Source: Halorubrum trapanicum
Lineage (GTDB): Archaea; Halobacteriota; Halobacteria; Halobacteriales; Haloferacaceae
NCBI RefSeq assembly: GCF_002355655.1
Contig: NZ_AP017569.1
Span: 2,170,001 to 2,234,000 of the forward strand
Direction of reading: 5' to 3'
DNA: 64,000 nucleotides
The notes under the pieces are model-generated. The model made no database searches. It worked only from the letters and a program-made list of their open reading frames with translations, and was not told the origin of the DNA. Positions within the stretch are counted from its first letter, which is position 1. Every line of letters starts with the position of its first letter. The translations under genes were made by a program, and so were the position numbers. This document shows, in pieces, positions 9,457-17,258 of this stretch.

Positions 9457-9602
9457 GTGTACGTCTCACTGGCACAGGGTGGGTCTCCGAGCGGTAAATA
9501 ACTCGCTGTTCGGACAAAAGTCGATACCTCGAAAGCGCCTGACAGCTGTGGCGGCCCCGGCGGAGTTCTCGGAGCCGCGCCTCGGTGGTTTTATAATCCG
9601 CG

Positions 9603-10541
9603 TCAGTCCCCGCCCGCGGCTCGCGCGTGGCGGCGCGCGTCCTCGGGCGACTGCCCCTCGCGCACCAGCGCCTCGACGAACAGCTCGCCGGCCTTGTACG
9701 ACGACCGGACCATGGCGCCCGACGCGCAGTAGAGGAAGTCGAACTCCTCCTCGGCGACCCGCCGCCACGTGTCGAAGGCGTCCGGGTGGACGTACTCGAA
9801 GACGTCGAGGTGCGAGCGCGACGGCTGGAGGTACTGGCCGAAGGTGACCACGTCGACGCCGACCTCGCGGAGGTCGCCGAGCGTCCGGTACACCTCGTGG
9901 TCGTACTCGCCGACGCCGAGCATGAGGCTCGTCTTCGTGTGAACCTCGGACTCGCGGTCGACCCGGTCGAGGACGGCGAGCGACTGCTCGTAGCTCGCTC
10001 GGCGGTCCCGGACCGGCCACTGGAGCCGCTCGACCGTCTCGACGTTGTGCGCGATCACGTCCGGCTCCGCGTCGACGATGCGGTCGATCGCCTCGGGGTC
10101 ACCCTGGAAGTCCGGGATGAGCGTCTCGACGAGGATCTCCGGGTCGCGGCGCTTGATCTCGCGGATCGTCTCCGCGAAGTGCGCCGAGCCGCCGTCCGCG
10201 AGGTCGTCGCGGTCGACGGAGGTTAAGACGACGTAGTCGAGCCCGATCTCCGCGACCGCGTCCGCGACGTTCGCCGGCTCGTCGGGGTCGAGCGGCTCCA
10301 TCCCGCCCGTCTCCACGTCACAGAAGTTACAGCCGCGCGAGCAGCGGTCGCCCATCAGCATGAACGTCGCCGTGCCGGGGCCGTCCTCCCCAGACCAACA
10401 TTCGCCCATGTTCGGGCAGTTCGCCTCCTCGCAGACCGTGTGGAGGTCGCGGTCGCGGAGGGCGGACTTGATCTCGGTGAACCGACTCCCGGACGGCGGG
10501 CGCGACTTCAGCCAGTCCGGCTTCCGGCGGCCGCGTTGCAT
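9603..10541 (-). CDS. lipA: Lipoyl synthase
   Basis: A 312-residue radical-SAM enzyme that inserts two sulfurs into octanoyl groups on the lipoyl domains of 2-oxoacid dehydrogenases or the glycine cleavage H protein. Both iron-sulfur clusters are recognisable: the auxiliary cluster cysteines C37, C42 and C48 (CEEANCPNMGEC) and the radical-SAM cysteines C67, C71 and C74 (CSRGCNFC). The C-terminal RSSYKAGE supplies the conserved serine ligand. The ATG at 10541 gives the usual beginning RRKPDWLK. The gene stands alone, with no lipB or lplA nearby. Confidence 0.95.
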   Translation of the reverse strand: MQRGRRKPDWLKSRPPSGSRFTEIKSALRDRDLHTVCEEANCPNMGECWSGEDGPGTATFMLMGDRCSRGCNFCDVETGGMEPLDPDEPANVADAVAEIGLDYVVLTSVDRDDLADGGSAHFAETIREIKRRDPEILVETLIPDFQGDPEAIDRIVDAEPDVIAHNVETVERLQWPVRDRRASYEQSLAVLDRVDRESEVHTKTSLMLGVGEYDHEVYRTLGDLREVGVDVVTFGQYLQPSRSHLDVFEYVHPDAFDTWRRVAEEEFDFLYCASGAMVRSSYKAGELFVEALVREGQSPEDARRHARAAGGD

Positions 10542-10621
10542 GGTCGACCCTTGGCGTCCGAGCGCAAAAGCGTGCGGGTCGCGGGGGTCGCGCGCAGCGG
10601 ACTCGACTCGCCCCGACGGCC

Positions 10622-11623
10622 CTACGCCTCCGGGACGAAGACGTTCATCGACGGCGTCTGGATCCCCTGGAACTTGTTCTTCCAGTTGTACGCGATGTTC
10701 AGCACGCGCCGCCGGTTCCCCGGGGGTCCCGTCACCACGCTCACGGAGGTCCCGTCCTCCGGGATCTCGACGCGCGTGTCCTCCCACTCGAAGCCCGCGA
10801 GCAGCTCCGAGGGGTTCTCGACCGTCACCGTCCCGCTGTTCTTGTTCACCTCGTAGAGGCGGTAGGAGTCGGTTTCGAGCAGCCGCTTGATCTCGTCGAG
10901 GTCGTCGTCGAAGTGCTCGTCGAGCGCGTCGGCCGTGTGGTAGCCGCAGACGATCAGGTGCGCGAACGTCTCGACGTTGCGCGGGTTCTGCTCGGCGGCC
11001 CGCAGGTGATCGAAGTACGCCAGCTTCTCCTCGCGGTCGAGTTCGAGGATCTCTGTGACGATCCGGGCCGCCTCCCGCTCCGTCTCCGTCGCGTCCGGGT
11101 CGGCGAGCACCTCGTCGGCCCGCGACCCCGTGTTCTGTCCCCGTGACACGTCGAGGACGTTCTTGAGGTGTTTCGCGCGGTCGTACACCGCCGACTTGTA
11201 CGACCAGTCGCGGACGTCGTCCGGGTAGTCGTCGAACTGCCGGAGGAGCGCCTCGCGGTCCTCGGGGAACCCGATCTCCTCGCGGAAGTCGCTCCACGCC
11301 GTGGCGCCCTCGAACAGTTCGAACTGCGTCAGGGTGTCCTGTCCGAGGTTCGCCCGCGTGCCGCCGCTCGCGACGAACTTCGCCTCGACGAACGTCTCCC
11401 CGTCGGCGGCGTCGACGATCAGGTCGCCGAGCGAGTCGTAGGAGTTGCCGGCGTGGCGCATCCCAGTCAGATCCGGGAAGTCCGCCTCGATTCGCTCGGC
11501 GAGCGACTCCGCGAGGTCGAGCCGCCCCGCCTCGACCAGCTCCTCGTCCGGCTCCTCGCCGTTCACGAGCTGCGCCGTCAGCTTCTCCGTGGCCTCGACC
11601 CAACCGCGCTCGTGTTTGCCCAT
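10622..11623 (-). CDS. Orphan protein with PD-(D/E)XK nuclease-like core
   Basis: I do not recognise this 333-residue protein as a named family. Residues 60-101 read like a restriction-endonuclease fold core: D67 in SLGDLIVDAADG, then E80-A-K82 (FVEAKFV), then a polar helix with Q95 and Q100 (LGQDTLTQFELF). This is the order of PD-(D/E)XK enzymes. The remainder is mostly charged helix with a C-terminal beta-rich segment (SGTVTVENPSELL). No methyltransferase, helicase or specificity gene is adjacent, so it is not an obvious restriction-modification unit. It could be a DNA repair, recombination or defence nuclease, or an inactive relative. The start ATG at 11623 is followed by GKHERGW. Confidence 0.5.
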   Translation of the reverse strand: MGKHERGWVEATEKLTAQLVNGEEPDEELVEAGRLDLAESLAERIEADFPDLTGMRHAGNSYDSLGDLIVDAADGETFVEAKFVASGGTRANLGQDTLTQFELFEGATAWSDFREEIGFPEDREALLRQFDDYPDDVRDWSYKSAVYDRAKHLKNVLDVSRGQNTGSRADEVLADPDATETEREAARIVTEILELDREEKLAYFDHLRAAEQNPRNVETFAHLIVCGYHTADALDEHFDDDLDEIKRLLETDSYRLYEVNKNSGTVTVENPSELLAGFEWEDTRVEIPEDGTSVSVVTGPPGNRRRVLNIAYNWKNKFQGIQTPSMNVFVPEA

Positions 11624-11681
11624 GTGGTGTGTCGGTCGGAGCGTGGTGAATAAAAAGGCACGCAGGCGACGGGCCGGCGGC

Positions 11682-12686
11682 CTACTCGTTGACGAGCAGG
11701 AGCTTTCCGACGAACTCCCCGGCCTCTGCGCGACGGTGCGCGTCGGCCACGTCCGCGAAGGCGTACCGATCGTCGACGTGCGGCGCGATCGCGCCCTTGT
11801 CGACGAGCGCGGCCATCGTCTCGAGCTCCCGCCCGATGCGCGCTTGGCCGTCGCCCGCCAGCACCGGGTGGATGACGAGGACGACGCCCAGCTCCAGCGA
11901 GGTGGCGTGCATCGGCGACAGGTCGACGCCGTCGGCGTCGCTCGATTCCGTCGTGACCACCGAGCCGTAGGGACGGACCGCCTCGAACGCCGTGTTCAGG
12001 TGATCGTCGCCGACCGGGTCGAAGACGACGTCGAAGCCGGCGCCGTCGGCGTGTTCGTCGACGTACGACTCGACGCTGGTCCCCGTGTAATCGACTGTCG
12101 CGTCGGCGCCGAGGTCAGCCGCGAGCGACCGCTTCTCGGCGGTCGACCCGGTCGCGGTGACCGTCGCGCCGAACCAGTCGGCGAGCTGGACGCCGACGTG
12201 GCCGACGCCGCCCGTCGCGCCGTACACCAGCACGTCCTCGCCGACGTCGACGGTGGCCTTGTCGGCGAGCATCTCCCACGCGGTCAGGGCGACGACGGGG
12301 AGCGCGGCGCTGTCTTCGAGCGGGATCGACTCGGGGGCGTGCGCGAACGTCCCCGCGTGGCCGACGACGTAGTCGGCGAGCGCGCCCTGCCGCCCCGCGC
12401 CGCCGGGCATCCCGTACACCTCGTCGCCCGGCTCGAAGGCGTCGACCCCCTCGCCGACGGCGTCGACGACGCCGGCCACGTCGCAATGGAGCGTCGCCGG
12501 GAACTCCGGCGCGAAGTCGGGGATGTGGCCGCCGCGGATCTTGTAGTCGACCGGGTTGACGCTGGAGGCGACGACCTCGACGCGGACCTCGCCCGGCTCG
12601 GGGTCGGGCACCGCGACGCGGCGTCGCTCGAAGACGTCCGGACCGCCGAACTCGTCTATCACGTACGCGTCCATCTCGGAGTTCAT
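11682..12686 (-). CDS. MDR-family NAD(P)H:quinone oxidoreductase-like protein
   Basis: A 334-residue medium-chain dehydrogenase/reductase. The N-terminal catalytic domain has SSVNPVDYKIRGG and LHCDVAGVVDAVGEGV; the Rossmann motif is VLVYGATGGVGHVGVQ near residue 150. The structural-zinc cysteines of alcohol dehydrogenases are missing, so it belongs with zinc-independent quinone oxidoreductases or enoyl reductases. Such enzymes reduce quinones or activated alkenes with NADPH. The start could be the ATG at 12686 (MNSEM) or the next in-frame ATG giving MDAYVIDEFGG. It lies at the edge of the AT-rich patch. Confidence 0.85.
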   Translation of the reverse strand: MNSEMDAYVIDEFGGPDVFERRRVAVPDPEPGEVRVEVVASSVNPVDYKIRGGHIPDFAPEFPATLHCDVAGVVDAVGEGVDAFEPGDEVYGMPGGAGRQGALADYVVGHAGTFAHAPESIPLEDSAALPVVALTAWEMLADKATVDVGEDVLVYGATGGVGHVGVQLADWFGATVTATGSTAEKRSLAADLGADATVDYTGTSVESYVDEHADGAGFDVVFDPVGDDHLNTAFEAVRPYGSVVTTESSDADGVDLSPMHATSLELGVVLVIHPVLAGDGQARIGRELETMAALVDKGAIAPHVDDRYAFADVADAHRRAEAGEFVGKLLLVNE

Positions 12687-12785
12687 CTCGGATCGACGTT
12701 GGCGACTCCCCGGGGAATATCCGGCGTCGGGGGAGAGCCGTGTGGGCTTTTATCGGAGAACCTATTTCATCAACTTGAGAGAATG

Positions 12786-13232
12786 CTACTCAATTGTTTC
12801 AATTATTGATGCTGGTGTGGTATCGTCTACTGTATCGGTAATATCGTCAAGTATTCCCGTGAGTGAATCCGGCTGAGAATCATTGGAACCGATTATCTTA
12901 GCGGTTGTCCTTACTAATACGTCAGACTGTAAACCAAACTTAGAGGCCATTTGTGTGATTATGACTTTCCCATTTAGCCGACTATAGTCTTGGTCTGTAA
13001 TAGAGTTAGACACGTCATTGCGGACATCTCCAATCATTTCTGAAATCCGTTCTTTTTTGACACTTGTTACCTCATCGATCCGTTCAGATACGGCCTCTTC
13101 TGTTACCTCTTCAAACATAGTTGACTTCCCCACACCGTTAGGTCCGGCAACGACCATTAATTTAGGAACATCAGAACACTCCACAGATCGAATTTCACCG
13201 ACATCGTTCAGCGAAAATTCTCTCAAGGGCAT
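12786..13232 (-). CDS. Truncated P-loop ATPase fragment in AT-rich DNA
   Basis: A 148-residue open frame with a perfect Walker A, GPNGVGKST, at residues 30-38, preceded by SDVPKLMVVA. After about residue 60 no further ATPase landmark is seen: no Walker B, signature or sensor. The protein ends soon after a degenerate Ile/Thr-rich stretch. Complete RecF-, OLD- or zeta-like P-loop proteins are larger, so this is probably the surviving N-terminal part of a transferred gene. Codon use is strikingly AT-rich compared with its neighbours. It could still be expressed. The TnpB element lies upstream on the same strand. Confidence 0.55.
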   Translation of the reverse strand: MPLREFSLNDVGEIRSVECSDVPKLMVVAGPNGVGKSTMFEEVTEEAVSERIDEVTSVKKERISEMIGDVRNDVSNSITDQDYSRLNGKVIITQMASKFGLQSDVLVRTTAKIIGSNDSQPDSLTGILDDITDTVDDTTPASIIETIE

Positions 13233-13462
13233 ACCATGTAATAAGAAAGAGTGACAGTATTTTTAATATTTTTATACCACGTATAATACTAATCTTTATT
13301 TAGCTAATAATAATAAAATATTTTGGAAATTAATTTTATCAAAGTATATTATCAGAGGAGTTCACAAAGAAGGCGTACAACAGGAAGAGCCTAGGCCGAG
13401 ATGTCAACCGTCCCGCGAATGATGACGCGAAACTTGTCAGTGAACTCTGCCTCCATCGACGG
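13233..13462. other. AT-rich noncoding patch
   Basis: A 230-base stretch, much of it long A/T runs, in an otherwise GC-rich chromosome. It contains TATA-like elements that may drive the P-loop fragment on the minus strand. Positions 13391-13456 also hold a 21-codon minus-strand frame starting six bases after the tnpB stop (MEAEFTDKF...), not clearly a gene. The tnpB-proximal end is the expected position of the guide-RNA scaffold and right end of the element, but I could not fix a terminal hairpin here. Confidence 0.5.
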
Positions 13463-14680
13463 TCAGTCGCTCGGGACGAATCCCCGATTCGGCGTCACGG
13501 TTCCTGACTTCAGGGCGAGTTGACTGTCGCCCGTCCGCCGAGACGACTGTAGGCCCCGACGGACGTACCTCCATCCGACGTTCTTCGCGCCGACGTAGTC
13601 CGCGTTCCCCGTCTCACCACACGATTGGCACTCGAACTCCGAGCGCGCGATTCGGTTCCCTTCGCTCGTGTGACCGCACTCCGGGCACCGCCGACTCGTG
13701 TTCTCCGGTGACACGTACACGACACGGAGCCCCTCCGCGTCCGCTTTGGACTCTACCATGTCCACGAGCTGTCGATGCGCCCACTGGTGGAACTCCTTCA
13801 CCCGAGGCGCACGGTCTCGGATGTGCCGGAGGTTCTCGAAGGCGATGTACTCGCAGTCGTATTCAAGGGCCTCGTCGATGATGTCGTTGGCGACCTCGTG
13901 AAGCGTGTTCCGGACGTGTCGCGATTCCCGCCCACTCATCTGTTGAATCGTTCGGTGCGCGGACTGTGTACCTGTCCGTTGGAGCCGACCGCGGATCCGC
14001 TCGAACTCTCGGTGTCGGTGCCGGAGTTCGTCACCGGATGCGAAGTACGCTGTCGAGGTGGTCGCGATGTTTGCGATACCGAGATCGACCCCGAGAACTG
14101 TCCTGTCCTCGGTGTCATCTCGTATCTCGGCTCGTTTCTTGGGCTTGGGTTTCCGGAACCCCAAGTGAATGTAGTACCCACCATCGCGCCGTGAGAGTGT
14201 GGATTCGGTGATCTCCCACGCCTCGCTGTCGAGGTACTGGTATTGGTATCCGTTCTCGTCGTCCGGCAGCACGAGTTCACATCGGATACGGTCTCCGACT
14301 GTAGAAAGAGAGACGGTTCCGTCGTCGAACAACGTCATCGTGCGCGTGTCGTACTTCACCGTGTCTGCCGTGAACTCCGGCCGAGAGGTGGCGTAATCCT
14401 CTTCGAGAGCTTCGATATCATCGATGCCGCTGAGTGCCGCTGCGGCTTGATGAGTGGCGAGTATCGTGTGTTGGCTCCCGAGACGTGTCTCTTCTCGCAC
14501 CTCGTCGTAGGCGAGCTTTTGAAGACGTGTTTTCCGCGCTTCATTTGCTCTCCATCCGATACGACTGCTGATGTTACAGGCGCGTTTCCACTCAGAGATG
14601 GTGGTGTCGAGCAGCGTTCTCTGCTCGCTGGTGAGAGTTAGGCGAGTAATTGCGGTACGTCTCAGGTACTCGTCCGCCAC
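13463..14680 (-). CDS. tnpB: Solo TnpB RNA-guided nuclease (IS200/IS605 group)
   Basis: A 405-residue TnpB with a full catalytic set: the RuvC aspartate D199 in GVDLG, E282 in AFENLRHIR, a zinc ribbon at C332-C335 and C351-C354, and the last acid D361 in GNADYVGAKN. TnpB proteins use an RNA from the element's right end to cut DNA. No TnpA transposase is adjacent, so this is an IS1341-type solo locus. The likely start is the GTG at 14680. The element sits at the border of AT-rich DNA with a truncated ATPase, pointing to an insertion hot spot. Confidence 0.93.
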   Translation of the reverse strand: MADEYLRRTAITRLTLTSEQRTLLDTTISEWKRACNISSRIGWRANEARKTRLQKLAYDEVREETRLGSQHTILATHQAAAALSGIDDIEALEEDYATSRPEFTADTVKYDTRTMTLFDDGTVSLSTVGDRIRCELVLPDDENGYQYQYLDSEAWEITESTLSRRDGGYYIHLGFRKPKPKKRAEIRDDTEDRTVLGVDLGIANIATTSTAYFASGDELRHRHREFERIRGRLQRTGTQSAHRTIQQMSGRESRHVRNTLHEVANDIIDEALEYDCEYIAFENLRHIRDRAPRVKEFHQWAHRQLVDMVESKADAEGLRVVYVSPENTSRRCPECGHTSEGNRIARSEFECQSCGETGNADYVGAKNVGWRYVRRGLQSSRRTGDSQLALKSGTVTPNRGFVPSD

Positions 14681-14814
14681 GTCTCTCGATACCGCAGTAT
14701 GGTACTTAGTGATTATCTCGTGTCACGGGAACTTCACTGCCCTCACCGAGTTCGCTGATCAGAACTCTTCGCGAAACGTACTCTCGAGGACGTGAAAGTG
14801 AGGAGAATAAGAAA

Positions 14815-14886
14815 AGCCTGAGGGGGGATTTGAACCCCCGGTCTCGTCCTTACCAAGGACGCGCTTTACCGCTAAGCTACCCAGGC
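14815..14886 (-). tRNA. tRNA-Thr (anticodon GGT)
   Basis: Reading the minus strand, a complete cloverleaf of 72 bases begins GCCTGGGTAGC and ends CTCAGGC plus a U discriminator. The acceptor stem GCCTGGG/CTCAGGC pairs with one G-U. The anticodon arm CGTCC-TTGGTAA-GGACG presents GGT, and the T arm is CGGGG-GTTCAAAT-CCCCC. There is no intron and CCA is not encoded. An A/T-rich box (cctaaag) lies about 30 bases upstream. Confidence 0.96.
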
Positions 14887-14976
14887 ACGCAACCAGTCGT
14901 TGACCGGATTCGACTTTAGGGGTTTCGATTCGTGGGCGCGGCGTCAGGGGATCGACTCCGCTTCGTCGTCCGCCGG

Positions 14977-15642
14977 TCAGCGGTCGGTCGCGCTGACCGC
15001 CCGCTCCGAGATGTCCGCGATGCGGTCGGCGGTCGCGTCCGGCAGCGCGCGGCCCGCTGGCGGGAACTCGCCGTCGCAGTCGGCGGCGAGGTCGCGGGCG
15101 TACGCGAGCAGTTCCTCGGGCGGGTCGCCGCCGACGGCGGTGGTGCCGGCGACGACGGCGAGTTCGAGGGCGTCTACCTCCAGGTTGCGGTCGAGTCCGG
15201 CCGCCGTCTCGGCGTCCGTGCCCTCGCGGTCGCGGAGCGTCTGGTCGCGGCCGAACGCGCGCACCACGTCGACGGCGGGGCGGGCGGCGTCGGTACACGC
15301 GAGCAGCGAGAAGCCGCGAGAGACGAGCACGTCGGCGGCGAGGATCTCCATGTCGGCGTCGATGTCGGCCGCGGCGGTCGCCGCCGTCACCCACGGCTCC
15401 TCGCGGGCCACCGTGCGAGTGAGGCGTAACCCCTCGTAGATGAGCTGCACGCCCGCGGCGCGGTCGGCCACGTCGCCGAGGTCGACGTCGGGCTCCAGCG
15501 CGCGAGCGGTGACCAGCGCCAGCACGCCGGGCGTCACCGCCGCGTCGAGGAGCCGGTCGTCGAGGGCCTCGCGGAGCTGTTCGGGTTCGACGTCCGCGAG
15601 CGCATCGCGCGCGGCGTCACGCGCTCGCGCGGCATCGTCCAT
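14977..15642 (-). CDS. Haloarchaeal conserved protein of unknown function (DUF7114-like)
   Basis: A 221-residue, almost wholly helical acidic protein. The central part (AAGVQLIYEGLRLTRTVARE, then DADMEILAADVLVSRGFSLLA) resembles the helical layout of trans-isoprenyl-diphosphate synthases, but neither DDxxD motif is present, so enzymatic activity of that kind is not supported. It is divergent from the enoyl-CoA hydratase gene, sharing a 59-base promoter region. I know it as a haloarchaeal orphan family and cannot assign a role. Confidence 0.7.
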   Translation of the reverse strand: MDDAARARDAARDALADVEPEQLREALDDRLLDAAVTPGVLALVTARALEPDVDLGDVADRAAGVQLIYEGLRLTRTVAREEPWVTAATAAADIDADMEILAADVLVSRGFSLLACTDAARPAVDVVRAFGRDQTLRDREGTDAETAAGLDRNLEVDALELAVVAGTTAVGGDPPEELLAYARDLAADCDGEFPPAGRALPDATADRIADISERAVSATDR

Positions 15643-15701
15643 TGCCGTTCGGTAGACGAGCGAAGGGCAAAGACCTTTGGAAACGAACGGGATCCCGTCA
15701 C

Positions 15702-16409
15702 GTGATCCGCACCCGAACCGACGGCGACGTGCGCGTCGTCACGCTCGACCGTCCCGAGGCGCGCAACGCGCTGCGACCCGCGGACCTGACCGCTCTCCGC
15801 GAGGCGTTCGACGGGGCCGAAGGCGACGGCCACCCGCCGGTCACGTACCTCCGCGGCGCGGGCGACGCCTTCTGCGCCGGCGCCGACCTCGACGCGGTCG
15901 CCGCGCTCGACGACCCGGCGGCGTTCGCCCGGCGGGGACAGCGGGCGGCCGCCGCGATCGAGGACTCTCCCTCGACCGTCGTCTGCGGGATCGACGGCCC
16001 GGCGCGCGGCGGCGGCGTGGAGCTGGCGCTGGCGGCGGACGTGAGAGCCGCGACCCCGCGAGCGACGCTGGGCGAGCCCGGCGTCTCCCTCGGGCTGTTC
16101 GGCGCTTGGGGCGGCACGGTCAGGCTTCCGCGCGTCATGGGCGAGGGTGACGCGCTGGACTTCGCGCTTTCGGGACGGGTCCTCGACGCGGAGGCCGCGC
16201 TGCGGACCGGGCTCGTTTCTCGGGTCGTCGACGACCCGCGCTCGGTGGCCGACGAGATCGCGGCGGGCGAGGCCGATGCGCTCGCGGCGATCAAGCGCCG
16301 GATCCGGGACCGGCGTGAGAGCGGGACGCAGGAAGATGCGGAGGCCGCGGCGTTCGCCGACCTTCACGACGCGCACGCGGCGGAGATCGCGCGACTGCGG
16401 GGAGAGTGA
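15702..16409 (+). CDS. Enoyl-CoA hydratase/isomerase-family protein
   Basis: A 235-residue crotonase-fold protein. The oxyanion-hole segments are GAGDAFCAGADLDAV near residue 50 and ARGGGVELALAADVRAA near 100; the catalytic-glutamate region is LGEPGVSLGLFGAWGG. Crotonases hydrate, isomerise or cleave acyl-CoAs, usually in fatty-acid or amino-acid degradation. The GTG at 15702 is chosen because residues from there (VIRTRTDGDVRVVTLDRPEARNAL) match the family start. An upstream ATG at 15642 would overlap the divergent neighbour's start. The exact substrate is unknown. Confidence 0.86.
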   Translation: MIRTRTDGDVRVVTLDRPEARNALRPADLTALREAFDGAEGDGHPPVTYLRGAGDAFCAGADLDAVAALDDPAAFARRGQRAAAAIEDSPSTVVCGIDGPARGGGVELALAADVRAATPRATLGEPGVSLGLFGAWGGTVRLPRVMGEGDALDFALSGRVLDAEAALRTGLVSRVVDDPRSVADEIAAGEADALAAIKRRIRDRRESGTQEDAEAAAFADLHDAHAAEIARLRGE

Positions 16410-16500
16410 GCGACGAAGCGGCGACGGAGGCAACGACGTACCGCAGTCCCGATGTGACAGACTTAAGTAAGTCTCCGACCAACGCCAAGATGCGAAGCAC

Positions 16501-16571
16501 GCACCGGTAGTGTAGTGGTATCACGCAACCTTGCCATGGTTGCAACCCGAGTTCAAATCTCGGCCGGTGCA
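16501..16571 (+). tRNA. tRNA-Gly (anticodon GCC)
   Basis: A 71-base cloverleaf: acceptor GCACCGG/CCGGTGC with discriminator A, D arm GTAGTGTAGTGGTATCAC, anticodon arm CAACC-TTGCCAT-GGTTG giving GCC, T arm CCGAG-TTCAAAT-CTCGG. CCA is not encoded. An AT-rich box (acttaagtaag) lies 30-40 bases upstream. Its 3' 20 bases are repeated downstream; see the adjacent repeat feature. Confidence 0.97.
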
Positions 16572-16738
16572 TTTTCCGAGCGAAGCGAGGAAAATCGCCG
16601 AGAGAGATTTGAACTCAGAAAGACGCAGCCCGCGCAGCGAACGGAGTGAGCGAGCAGGACCGTCTTTCCCTAGTTCAAATCTCGGCCGGTGTATCTTCTC
16701 AAACGTAGTGAGAAAACTCACCAAGAGAGATTTGAACG
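16550..16738 (+). repeat. Duplicated tRNA-Gly 3' end with hairpin units
   Basis: The last part of tRNA-Gly, AGTTCAAATCTCGGCCGGTG (16550-16569), recurs exactly at 16672-16691. After each copy comes a short hairpin (TTTTCC/GGAAAA at 16572-16593; TTCTC/GAGAA after the second) and then the inverted T-arm sequence gagatttgaac (16604-16614 and 16727-16737). Each unit of about 66 bases is thus a nested palindrome, and the two inner stems differ in sequence but both pair. Between the units, GAAAGACG and CGTCTTTC form another stem. It resembles an integration scar or amplified tRNA-tail hairpin. No integrase is nearby. Confidence 0.8.
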
Positions 16739-16743
16739 CTATC

Positions 16744-17146
16744 AGTTATTTATAAATCGACGGTAGATCGGCGGAACACACCTCCAAAGCCCCAGCCGCG
16801 AGGCGGACGCACACTCGCTGTCGCCCGAAAATCAGAGATTTTCGGGATGACGAGAGAGCTTTGCTCTCTCGAACCACGCTCCTCACTCGGTCGCTACCGC
16901 TCCCTCGTTGCGGTGCTTGCATCGTCTGCGCCCGCCTCGCGGCTGCCCCTTTGAGTCCCACCCCGCCCAGCACCGCACAGCACCTCACACCTCCCCAACC
17001 TCGTCGCTGGCACCCTCCGCTTCGCTCCGGGAGCCAGCGACTCCCTCGCGCGTGCTGCTCGGCCGCAGGGCGGCCTCGCAGGCACGCGCCACCGCCACGT
17101 TCATTTATAACTATCTCACACCGGGTCACAGTGCCATTTAAATACC
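16744..17146 (+). repeat. Structured dispersed repeat, copy 1
   Basis: No credible gene is present. The segment is homologous, in inverted orientation, to 62805-63146. It begins with a TATA-like tatttataaatcg and ends with catttaaata. A 13-bp long-range stem pairs AGCCGCGAGGCGG (16794-16806) with 16932-16944, extended across a CCCC/GCCC internal loop by CAAAG/CTTTG. Inside are two perfect hairpins found only in this copy (16824-16846 and 16851-16871). Downstream are a 9-bp hairpin at 17003-17041 and a nested one at 17048-17089 (GCGCGTGC/GCACGCGC). It is either a structured RNA gene or a non-autonomous mobile element. Confidence 0.8.
16747..16759 (+). promoter_or_regulatory. TATA-like element facing into repeat copy 1
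   Basis: TATTTATAAATCG is shared exactly with the outer end of repeat copy 2. It lies about 26-38 bases before the first conserved stem base, the spacing expected between an archaeal TATA box and a transcription start followed by a short leader. It is a predicted promoter only. Confidence 0.45.
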
Positions 17147-17258
17147 GTCCGCGTTCGCGGCCGTGCCGCTCGTGACCGCGGCGCAAACGTCGGGCGGGCG
17201 GCGCTGACGCGGACAGACCCCGTCCGTTTAACAGCGCGTGCGTCCTCTGTTCGCGTAT

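Noticed and set aside
10622-11623. Calling it a type II restriction enzyme
   Set aside because: Only the D...ExK pattern supports a nuclease fold; no methyltransferase partner is found nearby.
13391-13456. 21-codon frame after the first tnpB (MEAEFTDKF...)
   Set aside because: Too short and isolated; it may be the start of a gene interrupted by the element or part of the guide RNA region, and codon evidence is insufficient.
16672-16693. Second tRNA gene after tRNA-Gly
   Set aside because: Only the T-loop side and 3' acceptor strand are present; D and anticodon arms are missing.
16860-17100. Arg- and Ser-rich open frames inside the structured repeat
   Set aside because: Frames differ between the two repeat copies and follow hairpin arms; changes preserve base pairing and not the amino acids.
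16410-17258. Provirus or integrative element in tRNA-Gly
   Set aside because: The duplicated tRNA end suggests past integration, but no integrase, replication gene or island lies between the copies; only 122 bases separate them.
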